This document shows, piece after piece, positions 1 through 7,858 of a DNA stretch of 20,258 bases. This DNA comes from Cyclostephanos tholiformis. Its lineage: Eukaryota; Bacillariophyta; Thalassiosirophyceae; Thalassiosirales; Thalassiosiraceae. Location of the stretch: contig JALLPB010000210.1 in NCBI GenBank assembly GCA_036939975.1, positions 1 to 20,258 on the forward strand, in the 5' to 3' direction. Within the stretch, counting starts at the first letter, position 1, and every line of letters begins with the position of its first letter. The position numbers and the translations under genes are program-made. The notes below the pieces were generated by a model. That model had not been told where the DNA came from, did no database searches, and was given only the letters and a program-made list of their open reading frames with translations.

Positions 1-119
1 TAAAACTAGAGAATATATTATTTATTACTATTTATTAGCTATTTAATGGCATGGCTCATCGTCGACGCGCCGTGCGATGTGGTCCAAAACGAACTTACAG
101 CTCGCTGGAATCACAAGGA

Positions 120-188
120 TTAGCGAACCAAAATGGAAGGCCCACTCGTCGGGGTGTTGGGAGGGCCCTACTGAATTTGGTTCGCTAA
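120..188. repeat. Inverted repeat with TTAGCGAACCAAA arms
   Basis: TTAGCGAACCAAA at 120-132 is matched exactly by its reverse complement TTTGGTTCGCTAA at 176-188. The inner part can pair further through GGCCC (near 139) and GGGCC (near 162). The arm core AGCGAAC recurs in a second hairpin at 1435-1462, so this may be a small repeated element. A function is not evident. Confidence 0.7.
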
Positions 189-202
189 GTATTGGGAACT
201 TC

Positions 203-233
203 TCGCGTTATGGGAATATTCCCATGGTCGCGA
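203..233. repeat. Palindrome ATGGGAATATTCCCAT with flanking TCGCG/CGCGA
   Basis: Bases 210-225 are a perfect 16-base palindrome. TCGCG at 203-207 and CGCGA at 229-233 extend the symmetry across a two/three base interruption. It could be a cruciform or a dimeric protein-binding site; nothing around it decides. Confidence 0.7.
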
Positions 234-600
234 CGCTCGAATCGGAAATAATGCTAGATGGTTTATCATGGTGAGTTTGGAGGGGCTCCTCTGGTACATT
301 TTTGCAGTAGAAAGGCCCGTAGGAGTATTTTTGGTCGAACTTGGTTTTTCCCGCCAAAAATGCCCAAGATGACAGCCGGGAGGTGGTGTGAAGGCAGATT
401 TCGAAAAGCAGAGAATTCCAAGGAAATAAATTTGTGTTCCCGCACAAAATCGACAGCCAGTGAAAAATAATACACACAGTGATGTGTAATGTACGTGTAA
501 ATATTATGATGATACTAGCAAATGTCGTGTATGGATCGATAATAGTATGTTGTGTGCGTTGGCACATAATAATATCTTCGAAGTGTCACCAAAGCCATAA

Positions 601-1431
601 AAAAATGGTTCGTCCATCTCCGATGATGCCCACAACGATAATGAGGAGCTACGTCGATCACAATTTTTTTACTAAAGCGGGGGCCTTGGCTCTCAAAGAT
701 CTAACAAGCCTGCAAAGGCGGGTGGCGAAGACCCAACATTGTCATTTGCCAAATCTAATCTTCTTCGGCATGCCGATAAAAAATATGCCACGGTAGTGCG
801 ACGTGACGAAGTCTACCATCCTTTCTCATCGGCCCTGCTCGTTAAGCTCCCAAGACATGTCTTTTCGATTCACTCCAATCAAGATTTGACCGCAAGGATT
901 GTTTGTTTGTCCGAAGAAAATAGAATGATTTTCCAAGAAACCCAAGACTCGATGGAAATGCGAGAATAGGTCGATGGCGCTCCTGGCGGAAGTTTAAGAT
1001 GCTTTTAACGAGACGACCTCGAAGATTGTTTGACTGAATCGCCTATGCCTGGGTGAAGTTTGGTATCACACATCCTGAGGATCCCAGGTCGAGTGATATA
1101 GGTTTGATTGTTCGTTTGATTTGCGTTTCGACGATACAAAAAAATGAAGATGCCCCCTAACATGACCACCAAGAAGACTGTTTGTTTAGGACTTATTGGT
1201 CCTAGGTCCTGGGTCCTGGGTGAAGTTTGGCTTACATTCTGATGACCCCATCCAAGTGTTCGCGTTTGCCTTTTAGAAGTGTTGTTTTGCGATCCCAACG
1301 GACCCTACAAACGTTTTGCGCATCACAGCTTCTGACAACCTCAAGCGCATACAACGGCGTGTTTTACAAGACGATCGACATCAAGACTTGTTGCGCCCTA
1401 CTACCACCACGCGACAATTAAACAGTATGTA
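601..1431 (+). pseudogene. Decayed coding fragments with a duplicated WVKFG motif
   Basis: This stretch looks like a broken gene but I do not recognise the family. One plus-strand frame is open from 676 to 969 without a clear start. Further on, two copies of a unit reading A/S-WVKFG-x-x-x-x-(E/D)DP occur in different frames: 1047-1083 (AWVKFGITHPEDP) and 1214-1249 (SWVKFGLHSDDP). Their DNA shares an exact 16-base block, CCTGGGTGAAGTTTGG, at 1048-1063 and 1215-1230. A TTTGTTTAG at 1181-1189 and a TTTGCCTTTTAG ending at 1276 resemble 3' splice sites, so exons of a repeat protein are possible. A last frame is open from 1277 to its stop at 1429-1431. Stops and frame changes make decay the simpler reading; a multi-intron gene is the alternative. 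Confidence 0.3.
1198..1225 (+). repeat. Heptamer tandem repeat (GGTCCTA/G)
   Basis: Three consecutive 7-base units, GGTCCTA, GGTCCTG and GGTCCTG, run from 1198 to 1218, followed by a diverged unit GGTGAAG. It lies directly before the second WVKFG copy. Confidence 0.7.
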
Positions 1432-1988
1432 GATAGCGAACCACCGATTGATTCCGTTCGCTCGATGATGGGTTTGATGGCGATATATAAAAGAACTGTA
1501 AGGAATAATATTTATTAAAGCATTAAGTTATGCCTGGTCAGCTGTTTGTCAAGAGCTAATCCAACGAGTCAACATGGCGGCCATTTCGGATTCGAGCTGA
1601 TTGCTAAATACAATTCACCAAAAATGTCTCCGCAGGTTTTCACTCTTCTCCTTTAACACTTTAGCACCTCCGCCAATTCCACGACCACGCACAGTCACTA
1701 GTCGGCAACTTAGCTTCAGAACAATCCAGACTGCACAACGCCCGATATGTTCTTCCAACGGGCGACTCCACACAAGACCAGATTGATGAGGCAAAAGCAT
1801 AGATCGGGTCATAGGATTGACATTTCTCACCAAGGTCACATGGATCGAACGCAGATGACGACCCAACCAGAAGGTGCACTGCCAAACACGACAAAACAAC
1901 ACTCACTTCAATCCGGAAAAATAGTGATTCTTTGAAACTGAGGAATGATGACTTCAAATCGCTAAAAAGTCTGGCGGCTGGCAATTTA
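1432..1988. other. Gene-poor stretch with hairpin and TATA-like box
   Basis: An inverted repeat AGCGAAC (1435-1441) / GTTCGCT (1456-1462) is followed by a TATA-like GATATATAAAAG near 1482-1493. No coding region of useful length follows: the next ATG codons open only very short frames. A minus-strand frame at 1661-1984 encodes a hydrophobic-looking peptide but has no recognised motif. It lies just 3' of the ankyrin gene, so it may be part of that gene's 3' UTR. Confidence 0.4.
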
Positions 1989-3713
1989 TCATTTAAAGGA
2001 TGGTGGCCTCGTCGCCATCCCCTCCCCCCCCCTCCTCGACCTATCGAATGCCAATACCACCCCGTCGACGTTGCGAAAATAAACGGTGGTACACTTGCTC
2101 CGGTTTCGTTTCCACCTTAGCCACTTAACGAGCCTCGCTTTCTTCCGAATCACTGTGACCTCGTCGTCTCCACAACGCACGGTGCGCTCGATCACGTACT
2201 CGGAGGGGAAGGGCCTGTCCGGCCAGATCTGATTCCACCGTCTAGCGATCAACGCGACCGGGAAGCCGGCGTCGCCGTAGTCCGACATCATCGCGATCAG
2301 CCGCGCCATGAAAAGGTCGTCGTCGTCTTCGCCGGCGACACCACCACCGACGGCGCTCTCGATCACTTCGGAAGATGAATCGCCGTCCCCGTTCCCTTTG
2401 TCCTCGTCACTCCTGGTGTCGTTGACAATGCGCCTCCGATCCTCGAGGAGCTTCAATTCGTCGTACTTCGGATTTCTCTGCTCACCGAATCCCCCCTCCC
2501 TCGTCAGGTGCTCGTACGCGGCCCTGATCCTGATGAAGTCGTCGACCGACGAGTCCTTCTCCCCCCTGCCGTCGTCGTCGTCTCCTTGGGACCTCTTCCC
2601 CTTCGCGTCGGGGTGGCTCTCCCTCGCGAGCTCGACGAAACGCCTTCTAACGACGTCGAGATCCGGCGCATCCTCAACGTCCAACCCGAGTACCGCGTAG
2701 CTCTCCGCCCTCTTTCCGTTCGCGTGCTCTAGAAGCCACATATGACAGTCGTGATTCCCCCTCATCCTGGCGATGTCGGCGCAGTAATTCCCGGCGACGT
2801 CCTGGACCGTGTCGTATACGCCGAATTCATCGCGGTAATATCGCAGCAGCGCGAGGTTCCCGCCCCACGCCGCCTTGTGGGCGGGGGTGTGACCCTGGGC
2901 GTTGCAATTGGCGGGGGACGAGTCGTAAGATGCGCCGTGGGAATAGAGGTAACGCGCCAGAGGCATGACGCCGGACCCGTCATCGCCATCGGCGTCGTTA
3001 TCGTTGCCGCGACGATCGCCGTCGTCGCCACCCCACCTCTTCCTCGGGATGAGTCCCACCCAGTGTGCCAGGCCGCAGTTGTACCCATTCCTTTCGAGGA
3101 CAATATCGGACGACGACATTCCCCGTCCTCCCGCCCCCTCGACGAGGTACTTCACGACATCGAGTCGATTCTGCCATACCGCAAGCTGGAGGGGCGTCAC
3201 GCCACCTGAAGCAACCGGGCGCGGATTGGCACCGTATTTCTCGATCAGAAGGATGCAGGTGGAGAGGTGACCGTTTCTCGCGGCGTAGTGGAGGGGAGTG
3301 CGTCCGGTCGACGGCTTGCAGGCGAGTTGGTCGACCGACAGGGTAGGAGGGGGGTGGACCGAATCATCGCTGTTATTCGGCACGTCGTCGTCATGTGGCG
3401 TCAGAACGAAATCGATCGCCTCGTTGAATCCCGTCCCGGCCATCCAATGAAGGGGCATGCATCCACTCTTGGCGTCCATCCCCAGGTCGTAGGACGTCAG
3501 GTGATCCAATAGTGACGGCGACGATGGATGAGTGGGCCGAGGTCGGTGACGACGCCAGGATCGAAGCGTCTCGAGGCGCGCGAGTCGCTCGTTGCCGGAC
3601 GACCGGGGGGGGAGGTCAGATAGGTCGAGGAGGGCGAACGACGACAGCGGCTGCGGGGGACGGCCGCCGCCACTGTCGTCGTCATCATCTGGGGCAGCGA
3701 CGGCGAATTGCAT
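1989..3713 (-). CDS. Ankyrin-repeat / J-domain protein with LOTUS-like C-terminal domain
   Basis: An intronless frame of 574 codons. Residues about 80-305 hold ankyrin-type repeats: GCMPLHWMAGTG (84-95), TGRTPLHYAARNGHLSTC (136-153), GVTPLQLAVWQNRLDVVKYL (171-190) and GHTPAHKAAWGGNLALL (274-290). An acidic insert (about 229-248) splits the set. Residues about 337-405 form a J-domain with YAVLGL, an intact HPD tripeptide (367-369) and the helix IRIRAAYEHLT; an acidic loop interrupts it. J-domains stimulate Hsp70 ATPase, so an Hsp70 co-chaperone role with ankyrin-mediated partner binding is the inference. After another acidic linker, residues about 465-530 (LFMARLIAMMSDYG to VTVIRKKARLVKWL) resemble a LOTUS/OST-HTH winged helix; this is tentative. 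There is no signal peptide. The start at 3713 gives the full ankyrin region. The gene is divergent from the DUF6824 gene and very CpG-rich. Confidence 0.85.
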   Translation of the reverse strand: MQFAVAAPDDDDDSGGGRPPQPLSSFALLDLSDLPPRSSGNERLARLETLRSWRRHRPRPTHPSSPSLLDHLTSYDLGMDAKSGCMPLHWMAGTGFNEAIDFVLTPHDDDVPNNSDDSVHPPPTLSVDQLACKPSTGRTPLHYAARNGHLSTCILLIEKYGANPRPVASGGVTPLQLAVWQNRLDVVKYLVEGAGGRGMSSSDIVLERNGYNCGLAHWVGLIPRKRWGGDDGDRRGNDNDADGDDGSGVMPLARYLYSHGASYDSSPANCNAQGHTPAHKAAWGGNLALLRYYRDEFGVYDTVQDVAGNYCADIARMRGNHDCHMWLLEHANGKRAESYAVLGLDVEDAPDLDVVRRRFVELARESHPDAKGKRSQGDDDDGRGEKDSSVDDFIRIRAAYEHLTREGGFGEQRNPKYDELKLLEDRRRIVNDTRSDEDKGNGDGDSSSEVIESAVGGGVAGEDDDDLFMARLIAMMSDYGDAGFPVALIARRWNQIWPDRPFPSEYVIERTVRCGDDEVTVIRKKARLVKWLRWKRNRSKCTTVYFRNVDGVVLAFDRSRRGGEGMATRPPSFK

Positions 3714-3918
3714 AGAGGATTGTTTTCGTACGTCCCGCCCTCTGCCGTACCTACTACCTATTAGTCCACGTATTATCTACTCTAGGTACGATCGTACGAA
3801 TAGGTATTATGCTCCGACCAAGCCAAGCACAAGTAACTGCCGTTCCTCGCACCCCCCCATGATGTGTCCGTGCCGGTATCCTCCGCCTTCCGACAGAACT
3901 GCACAAAAAACTAAAAGC
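3714..3918. promoter_or_regulatory. Divergent promoter region with TACCTA motifs
   Basis: This spacer separates the start codons of two divergently transcribed genes. It holds TACCTA at 3748-3753 and 3755-3760 (direct repeat, one base apart) and TAGGTA at 3783-3788 and 3801-3806. A 12-base palindrome, GTACGATCGTAC, lies at 3786-3797. The same hexamer clusters in the other divergent spacer (7737-7753). A regulatory role is inferred from position and repetition only. Confidence 0.4.
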
Positions 3919-5248
3919 ATGAGCAGCCAACCTCCATATTCGTTCCTTCGAATCGGTGATGAGTGCAACAATGCGTTCTCATTCCAAGACCGTTTCGGGT
4001 TGTGTCAAACCAAGGACGATAGCGCACGTGAGGATACCGCCGATAGTAACCAATGGGAACTGCTCATGAAACAAGTCCGCGTGGAGCTCTACTCCTCTTC
4101 TTCGGACGAATTTAACGGCAGGGCCTTCGAGCTACGGCAATTGGCATGTTCGCAGGAGGCTGGTTTTCCCAGGAAGCACAACAACTTGTGCGATCCACCG
4201 GTCCTTGAATCGGCCCCGGGCTACCCCTATTATGCGACGTCGTCCTTCGTGCCAATCTCGCCGATAAGGTCATCTAGGACAACCAGTAAATCGGCCAAAG
4301 TGACTACTGACGGTCCATCTCACCAATCGATCAATCATTTCGGAAGTCGAGCACCTCGTCCTACTAAGCTGTTGACTCCATATGACGGAATCCAGGCATT
4401 ATCCTTGAAGAGAAGCAATGCTGACATGGAGTATCAGTCCTACCAGATATATTCAAGTCGGGTATCCTCCGGAGGAATATCATCAATGTCAAGCAATATG
4501 CGCCCTCGATTGGGAAGTCTACATACCTACATACCTGACTTCCGCAACCCAGACATGAAATGCCTCTGTCCCCAATGCTACCCAAGAAGTCACACGGTTG
4601 CCGGGGAAATATTGTTGATGTCGACCCATACGAGCACTCCGAATCAGTTGAATAGGTATAGGCAAATTTCTTACACTGCCTCGGATTGCTGCATACCTCG
4701 TCTAAGCGGTGTAGTTGGCGTAAGCCAGGTTATAGACACAGACCTCGAGAACGAGATCAGAGCGACACCTCATTCCATGGATAACTCAGCCCAACAAGCA
4801 GAGAATCACCAAAAGGTTCGAAATAGCGGGTTCAAGAAGGACCCTACCAGAATTGCCACCCCGACCGAACTAGATGTACTCGCTGGGCGTGGTGGAGAGA
4901 CTAACAAACACTTAGGAAATTTGGTGTTCAGAGAAGAAGCGCGTAAGCTACGGGTTTTCTATCGAATGAAAGATGCTTCCCGTGATGACAAATTCAGACT
5001 TTCCGTGGTAAGATGTTGTTCGCGTATCAATAGTATTCATCCCGACAAATGCTTGACTTCAATTCGAATCGTGATTATTTCTAATAACTCAGGAGCTTGT
5101 GGAACGAATCAAGAAAAAAGGCGGCAGGTTCTTGGGTAAATGTGACGAAGGACTATGGTATGTTATGTTCGATGATGATGCGAGAAAGAAGGCTATTCAG
5201 GGTGAGATACTCGCAGGATACTTTTTAGAGCCCTGGAAGATAGACTGA
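3919..5248 (+). CDS. DUF6824-domain protein (diatom GRGG domain), one intron
   Basis: Two exons, 3919-5007 and 5093-5248, give 414 residues. The N-terminal three quarters is Ser-rich and low in recognisable structure, with one Cys cluster (MKCLCPQC). The conserved domain is at the C-terminus, from about residue 316: ELDVLAGRGGETNKHLGN, then FREEARKLRVFY. Across the splice it continues with ELVERIKKKGGRFLGK and LWYVMFDDDARKKA. This pattern (DVLxGRGG, NxHxGN, FR, GGRFL, W) is the domain I know as DUF6824, expanded in diatoms and of unknown function; nucleic-acid binding has been a guess, not a result. The intron is needed, because reading through it breaks the domain. The start is uncertain: ATG at 3859 (434 residues) is equally in frame, and the frame stays open to 3592 inside the opposite gene. 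It is convergent with the PstS-like gene. Confidence 0.8.
5008..5092 (+). other. Intron of the DUF6824 gene
   Basis: An 85-base GT-AG intron in phase 0. The donor is GTG|GTAAGA and the acceptor AACTCAG|GAG, with a branch-point-like CTAATAAC ten or so bases upstream. Removing it joins the two halves of the conserved domain in frame. Confidence 0.85.
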
Positions 5249-5915
5249 CAAAATATCTTCTGTAACGTTTCTGCCATAGCGCTCCGTGAAAACAAATGGA
5301 GTTGATAATATGGGGAGTAGAATTGGCACTTTGGTACCCCGTGATGTGTTACCGGGGAGCACTTATCTTCCTATCGAATCAATAACCATGCAAGTTGCAT
5401 AATATGAATATTGACGGTCTATGTTGCGATATAACACATTGAAGATAGTTCAATTACGAAGATGAATATATTTTTAACAAATATTATTCGCGCCATTGTT
5501 TCATTGATGTAGCCACGAACACAAGCACTATAACGCATCACCAAATTTTCATTCGCCGAAAATTCGCATCAGTCTCTGGAATATACACGACAGGTATTGT
5601 CCGCGTGGGCTTGGCTCAGAGCAACCTGATGCTCAACTTTGAACATGCAGGAACTTTTTCCGCTCTTCAAGAACCACTCGTTTCTCCAAAGGTTAACGGC
5701 GACACTCCTTCCAAAGAGCAGAGTGCCCGTTTAGAAAGAAGAAAAGGGGCGTTTATACATGACATAACAGCGAAGAAAAGGTTTCCCTTTCCCGCTTCAG
5801 TCTCTCCGACCCATTTTCATAACATGTCACCTGGTCGACCCGAATGAAGAGTGAACTCCGACTGCTTCTCGTTCGTTCGGAATGAAAACTCAACGACCAT
5901 TCCGAGAAAGAAACC
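5249..5915. other. Intergenic region between convergent genes
   Basis: This is AT-richer than its flanks and presumably holds both 3' UTRs. One plus-strand frame is open from 5452 to 5847. Its first ATG is only at 5629, which would give 72 residues (MLNFEHAGTFSALQEPL...). That peptide is basic in the middle and has no known motif. I see too little to call it a gene. Confidence 0.4.
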
Positions 5916-7673
5916 TTAGTTGACAACAGCCATGCCAGCGAGGACGACGAGGCCTATGACTAGGGACGCGGCGGCACTTCCCCCGACCGCGATCCCGGAG
6001 GCAGAATACGCCGACGCCTTCAGGCTCGCCAATTCAAGCTTCAGCTGTCGAACTTCCTCGATCAGCGGCGCGAGGTCGTCGGCCAATCGATCGGCCTCGT
6101 AGAGGCCGAAATTCTGACGACGGCTCGAGATGACGTAATCGCCCTGTCCAACGCCGGGCATCGTGTCCTTCTCGAAACTCCAATCGTCGGACGCGGACGC
6201 GTCGAGCTCGAGCATTTCCAACCCCACGATGGATAGCTGTTTCAATGCGAGGGGCGCGGGCACGATGCCGTACCTGTCGCATAGGCCGATGTAATCGGGA
6301 TCAAATAAGGCTGTCGCGAACGCCTTGAGTAGGGTACGACGAGCCGGATTCTTGATAAAGGATAGGTCCTTGCGAATGTAGACGTATGAGACGAGGGTGA
6401 TGGGCCACGTGTTGGATCCCGGCTGTTTTTGGTTGTATGTTCGTTTTTCACGCGGGTTGTCGTTAGCGAGAGGAAAAAAAAAACGAAGGATGGATGAGAA
6501 AAAACTAACGAGGCATGATGGATACGGTGACGAGTACGACGACAGGTTCAACCACTCGCCATGTTGTAAAATGCCACCTTCGAAAAGTCCTCGTCGGCGC
6601 TAGTCGGGACCAAAGCCAGGTCCACCGCCGCCTGCACGCCCTCGACGCCCGCCGACACGCTCGTCAGGAACCGTCCGTCGCCGTTTCTCAGACTTATCTC
6701 CGTAAGCAGCTCCTCGTGTCCGTGCGCGGCGTCGAGGTACCCTATCGCACCCTCGTTCTCGTTGATGCAATTCGTCATCAAGTCGCTCCCGTCGCATCCG
6801 TTCGTGCTCGGGTGCCACTCGATCTCGCTTCCCGTCATGTCCTCCGACCAGCCGTCCGGACACTGCGCGCGGAGGTAATTCGTGACGGAATACGTCGAGC
6901 TCGAGCCGAGGATGCGCCGCGCGACGTAGATGGGATAATCCCGCTCCACGACGAGGCCGGGATTGACGTCGAGTATTTCGGGATCGTCCCAAGTCGTGAT
7001 GTTGGCGTTGAATATCCTCGCAAGGAGGCACGCGGTCATGTCTGGTCATGGACGGCGCGAAATGAGGCCAGACGAAAGAAGGACGAGGAGTGAGAGAGGG
7101 AGAGAAACGTCAGATATATATATATATATTAAATATATATATACACATGACAAACTTCCCGATGATAGGAAATTCGAGCCAACGAATGAGAAACTCACTG
7201 AGTCCCATCTCCCCGGACGGCACGCCCGGCACGCTGTGGAAGAACGAAACGGCGCTGAGCGCGAACGGCAGCTGGACGAATTCGATCCCGCGCGACGACG
7301 CGTCCGACCTGTCCTCGGCGCTGATCGGGATGTCGCCGCTACCGAAGTCGTTGTACGGGAGGTAGGTATCCGATTCGACGCCGTCGATCTCGATGCCCTT
7401 TCCGAGGAATTCCTTTATGCCGGTACCGGACCCGACGGCCCGGTAGGAGAATTGCGTCGGCAGTTTGATCTGCTCGTTGAATTTGGACATGATGTGCCAG
7501 AAGCACTTCGAGGGGTTGGTCGTACCGGAACCGTCGATGCCGAGGGGTTCGTAGTCGGCATTGGACGATGTGGAGGCGGTGGAGTTCTGGGCGCGAGCGA
7601 CGATGGGGAGGACGGCTATGCCGCCGAGGACGCCACTCCCGATGAGGATGGACCGGGGGGCGCGGAGCTTCAT
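5916..7673 (-). CDS. PstS-like phosphate-binding protein, C-terminal membrane anchor
   Basis: Three exons (7199-7673, 6560-7041, 5916-6422 on the minus strand) give 487 residues. Residues 1-29 look like a signal peptide ending VARA|QN. The PBP fold of the bacterial phosphate-binding protein PstS is visible: GIDGSGTTNPS (45-55), YRAVGSGTGIKEF (77-89), DFGSGDIPI with the ligand-type Asp (109-117), QLPFALSAVSFFHSVPG (134-150), ARIFNANITTWDDPEI (166-181), GSSSTYSVTNYL (204-215), NEGAIGYLDAA (254-264) and PGSNTWPI (320-327). Beyond the usual PstS end come a coiled-coil-like stretch (about 425-457) and a hydrophobic helix (about 463-484). The protein is therefore probably held on the outer membrane face or in the secretory path. 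Bacterial PstS feeds PstCAB; no such partner is in the window. Phosphate capture is inferred. The 5' end faces the folate gene. Confidence 0.85.
6423..6559 (-). other. Intron 2 of the PstS-like gene, apparent GC-AG type
   Basis: 137 bases. The donor reads ATG|GCGAGT and the acceptor AAAACAG|CCGGG. Splicing here joins VAFYNM to PGSNTWPI in frame, as the family requires. The nearby GT (GCGA|GTGG) would shift the frame at the only acceptor. Another GT (AAG|GTGGCA) keeps frame but deletes VAFYNM. Confidence 0.6.
7042..7198 (-). other. Intron 1 of the PstS-like gene, containing an AT repeat
   Basis: 157 bases in phase 1. The donor is CTCA|GTGAGT and the acceptor GACCAG|ACATG. Splicing creates the Asn codon between MGL and MTACLLARIF. 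Bases 7114-7144 are an (AT)n microsatellite broken by one TTAA step. Confidence 0.8.
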
Positions 7674-7858
7674 CTCGTCAATCGTCGCGATTGAACTGGT
7701 TAGAAGCGCTACGATATGACCTTATTATTCGTAAATTACCTAGGTAGTACCTATGAGTATGATAATTTTTGTCGAAGTTAAGTTCCACGTGGTGAAAACA
7801 ATCGACGGCCAGACTCAATTGCGCACCCTCGTGATTCAGAGGTGTTGTTGTTGACACC
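7674..7858. promoter_or_regulatory. Divergent promoter region with nested TACCTA palindromes
   Basis: A 185-base spacer between the start codons of the PstS-like and folate genes. Within 17 bases it has TACCTA (7737-7742), TAGGTA (7741-7746) and TACCTA (7748-7753). Together these make the palindrome TACCTAGGTA and the interrupted palindrome TAGGTA-G-TACCTA. The other divergent spacer has the same hexamers. No clear TATA box is seen. Confidence 0.4.

Larger units (their letters stand above)
1..600. other. No convincing gene; hairpin-rich intergenic DNA
   Basis: Short open frames occur on both strands but none has a recognisable motif, and they overlap one another in conflicting frames. What stands out is structure: a 13-base inverted repeat at 120-132 and 176-188, and a perfect 16-base palindrome at 210-225 inside a wider imperfect hairpin (203-233). 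The left edge (1-60) is AT-rich. Confidence 0.5.

Noticed and set aside
1661..1984. Minus-strand frame with a hydrophobic segment resembling a signal peptide
   Set aside because: No conserved motif, overlaps another frame equally long, and sits where the 3' UTR of the ankyrin gene is expected.
2308..3512. Several plus-strand open frames of 70-155 codons
   Set aside because: They lie antisense to the ankyrin/J-domain gene, are Arg/Pro/Val-rich shadows of GC-rich codons and carry no motif.
7114..7144. AT run as a promoter TATA region
   Set aside because: It lies inside intron 1 of the PstS-like gene and is a plain microsatellite.
6515..7694. Two long plus-strand frames (192 and 243 codons)
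   Set aside because: They are antisense to PstS-like exons and cross its introns without interruption typical of a real gene; Arg/Asp/Glu-rich composition is a shadow effect.
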